A DNA stretch of 6,833 bases from Desulfobacterales bacterium (GTDB lineage: Bacteria > Desulfobacterota > Desulfobacteria > Desulfobacterales > 4be13). Made by a program: the position numbers and the translations under genes. The notes under the pieces were generated by a model that was given only the letters and a program-made list of their open reading frames with translations, did no database searches and had not been told where the DNA came from. Location of the stretch: NCBI GenBank assembly GCA_029934695.1, contig JAOZLU010000388.1:1-6833 (forward strand), written 5' to 3'. This document shows positions 6,194 to 6,833 of this stretch, one piece after another; position 1 is the stretch's first letter; each line of letters opens with the position of its first letter.

Positions 6194-6580
6194 TCAGGCA
6201 GCAACAGCCTGCTGGACAACAGGACAGTTTTCAACGCAGGCACCGCATCCTGTACAAAGATCCATGTTGATGCTTCGGGCGCGCTTTCTGACTTTCACCT
6301 TAAAGTTTCCCTCAGTGCCTTCAACAGTCTCAAGATCAGCATAAGTGATCAGTTCAATATTCAAATGCCGGCCGACCTCGACCAGTATCGGAGAGATAAT
6401 TCACATGGCACAGTCATTGGTGGGGAAGGTCTTGTCCAACTGGGACATCACCCCGCCGATGGACGGGGATTTTTCCAGAAGATAGACATAATACCCGGAG
6501 TTTGCCAAATCCAAAGCCGATTGCATACCGGCAATACCGCCGCCCACAACCAGTACAGATCCAATTACATCATTAGACAT
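6194..6580 (-). CDS. hdrA: Short HdrA N-terminal-half selenoprotein (Sec at residue 60)
   Basis: Read with TGA at 6401-6403 as selenocysteine, this gives 128 residues. Residues 9-35 are a Rossmann FAD-binding start (VLVVGGGIAGMQSALDLA, then the acidic end LLEK). Next comes GGVMSQLDKTFPTNDCAM, followed by Sec60 and then SPILVEVGRH, all diagnostic of HdrA and QmoA-type proteins, in which a Cys normally stands at the Sec position. C57-x2-U60 thus replaces CxxC. One [4Fe-4S] site follows (C109, C112, C115, C119-Pro), and the protein stops 9 residues after C119. A usual HdrA continues for hundreds of residues with a second cluster region and the second half of the FAD domain; here these are absent, and the other two forward frames after C119 show no HdrA continuation, so a single frameshift does not explain the end. 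It is the first gene of the cluster, 341 bases before the nuoE-like gene. It could be a genuine small subunit that pairs with the incomplete first HdrA copy of the 1087-residue protein, or a remnant of a full-length gene. Homology is certain; function as a stand-alone protein is inferred. Confidence 0.82.
6372..6391 (-). promoter_or_regulatory. Bacterial SECIS hairpin
   Basis: On the minus-strand RNA, CCGAU (6391-6387) pairs with GUCGG (6376-6372), A6386 bulges, CU (6385-6384) pairs with AG (6378-6377), and the apical loop is GGUCG (6383-6379). The loop starts 17 nt after the UGA. As I recall the E. coli fdhF SECIS, it has a GGUCU apical loop at very similar spacing with a bulged nucleotide in the upper stem, so this looks like a SelB-binding element. 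The folding was done by eye. Confidence 0.78.
6401..6403 (-). other. In-frame UGA read as selenocysteine
   Basis: Conventional reading stops here after NDCAM. Reading through gives another 68 residues that keep clear HdrA homology (SPILVEVGRH, the NIELITYADLETVEG segment and a CxxCxxCxxxCP cluster) to the next stop. The codon sits where HdrA proteins carry a conserved Cys, the classic Cys/Sec exchange. HdrA is a known selenoprotein family in some methanogens and some deltaproteobacteria. Confidence 0.88.
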
Positions 6581-6589
6581 TATTTCATT

Positions 6590-6595
6590 CTCCTC
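6590..6595 (-). promoter_or_regulatory. Ribosome binding site deciding the hdrA-N start
   Basis: GAGGAG lies 9 bases before the ATG at 6580. It falls inside the reading frame that would begin at the upstream ATG (6607). That upstream ATG has no comparable Shine-Dalgarno sequence, so the start at 6580 is preferred. Confidence 0.75.
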
Positions 6596-6636
6596 ATAAA
6601 CAGCCATGATTTTTTTGCCCTCAGCATTAAAAAACA

Positions 6637-6652
6637 GATTTTTTGAAAAATC
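6637..6652. promoter_or_regulatory. AT-rich 16-bp dyad in the hdrA-N leader
   Basis: GATTTTTTGAAAAATC is a palindrome with 7-base arms around a 2-base centre, about 95 bases downstream of the predicted transcription start. The centre is too tight for a good RNA hairpin, so a DNA operator is the more natural reading. No regulator can be named. In such AT-rich DNA a chance palindrome is possible. A nearby direct repeat of ATGGACA (6662-6668 and 6677-6683) adds to the impression of a regulatory leader but is short. Confidence 0.3.
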
Positions 6653-6746
6653 CGACCTTTTATGGACAAATTTTCATGGACATTGCAAATAAATCCATTC
6701 TAATTTAAAAATCAGTTTCTCTTCCAATACAAAAATATAAATGGGT

Positions 6747-6775
6747 TTTATAACTGTTGAAAACGGACTTGTCAA
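6747..6775 (-). promoter_or_regulatory. Sigma70-type promoter for the hdrA-N gene
   Basis: On the minus strand a perfect TTGACA (-35, at 6770-6775) is followed after exactly 17 bases by TATAAA (-10, at 6747-6752). Transcription would start near 6740, giving a leader of about 160 nt before the ATG at 6580. This is the best housekeeping promoter match I found in the window and it sits upstream of the first gene. It may drive hdrA-N alone or all four genes. The call rests on sequence match only. Confidence 0.7.
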
Positions 6776-6833
6776 TAAGATTCTGTTTTTCAGTGTCAGT
6801 ATGCTGTTGGCAAGGACAGTCTGAAGGAGTGCT

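Noticed and set aside
6401..6403. TGA as an ordinary stop or as a pseudogene-making mutation
   Set aside because: Homology to HdrA continues without a frame change for about 60 residues after the TGA, the codon stands at a conserved Cys, and a SECIS-like hairpin follows at the right distance. Selenocysteine explains all three.
6365..6646. Plus-strand open frame of 93 codons opposite the HdrA fragment
   Set aside because: It is the reverse of the conserved HdrA coding sequence and shows no independent homology.

Overview
All four genes lie on the minus strand and read from right to left. They encode soluble flavin and iron-sulfur redox proteins of the NuoE/NuoF (HydC/HydB) and HdrA families. 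The dense [4Fe-4S] content, the HdrA-type flavoproteins and an apparent selenocysteine codon point to a strict anaerobe. A sulfate-reducing or syntrophic Desulfobacterota (Desulfobacteraceae-like) is my best guess, but this is inference from gene families and not a taxonomic match.

Layout in transcription order: (1) 6776-6833 shows nothing recognisable. (2) At 6747-6775 there is a strong sigma70-type promoter (TTGACA-N17-TATAAA), followed by an AT-rich leader of about 160 nt. (3) At 6194-6580 there is a short HdrA N-terminal-half protein. It is readable only if the in-frame TGA at 6401-6403 is decoded as selenocysteine; a bacterial-type SECIS hairpin sits just downstream of that TGA. (4) At 5853-6193 there is a 341-base gap with no gene but several strong dyads. 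(5) At 5349-5852 lies a NuoE-like [2Fe-2S] subunit. (6) At 3367-5265 lies a NuoF-like FMN/NADH subunit. (7) At 21-3284 lies a 1087-residue fusion of a NuoG-type N-terminus, a partial HdrA and a complete HdrA. The last 20 bases after its stop hold only a possible ribosome binding site for a next gene outside the window.

Working model: NADH (or NAD+) reacts at the FMN of the NuoF-like subunit. Electrons pass through the NuoE-like and NuoG-like [2Fe-2S]/[4Fe-4S] clusters into the HdrA flavin(s), where flavin-based bifurcation or confurcation with ferredoxin or another low-potential partner could take place. The most striking point is that the first HdrA copy in the fusion lacks its N-terminal Rossmann/FAD half, and the small selenoprotein encodes just that half. 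The small protein may therefore complete the flavin site in trans, or it may be the remnant of a once full-length HdrA gene. The combination recalls the NuoE/F/G- and HdrA-like subunits of class II benzoyl-CoA reductase (BamE-BamI), but no catalytic BamBC, MvhD-like or HdrBC gene is visible here, so the terminal acceptor stays open.
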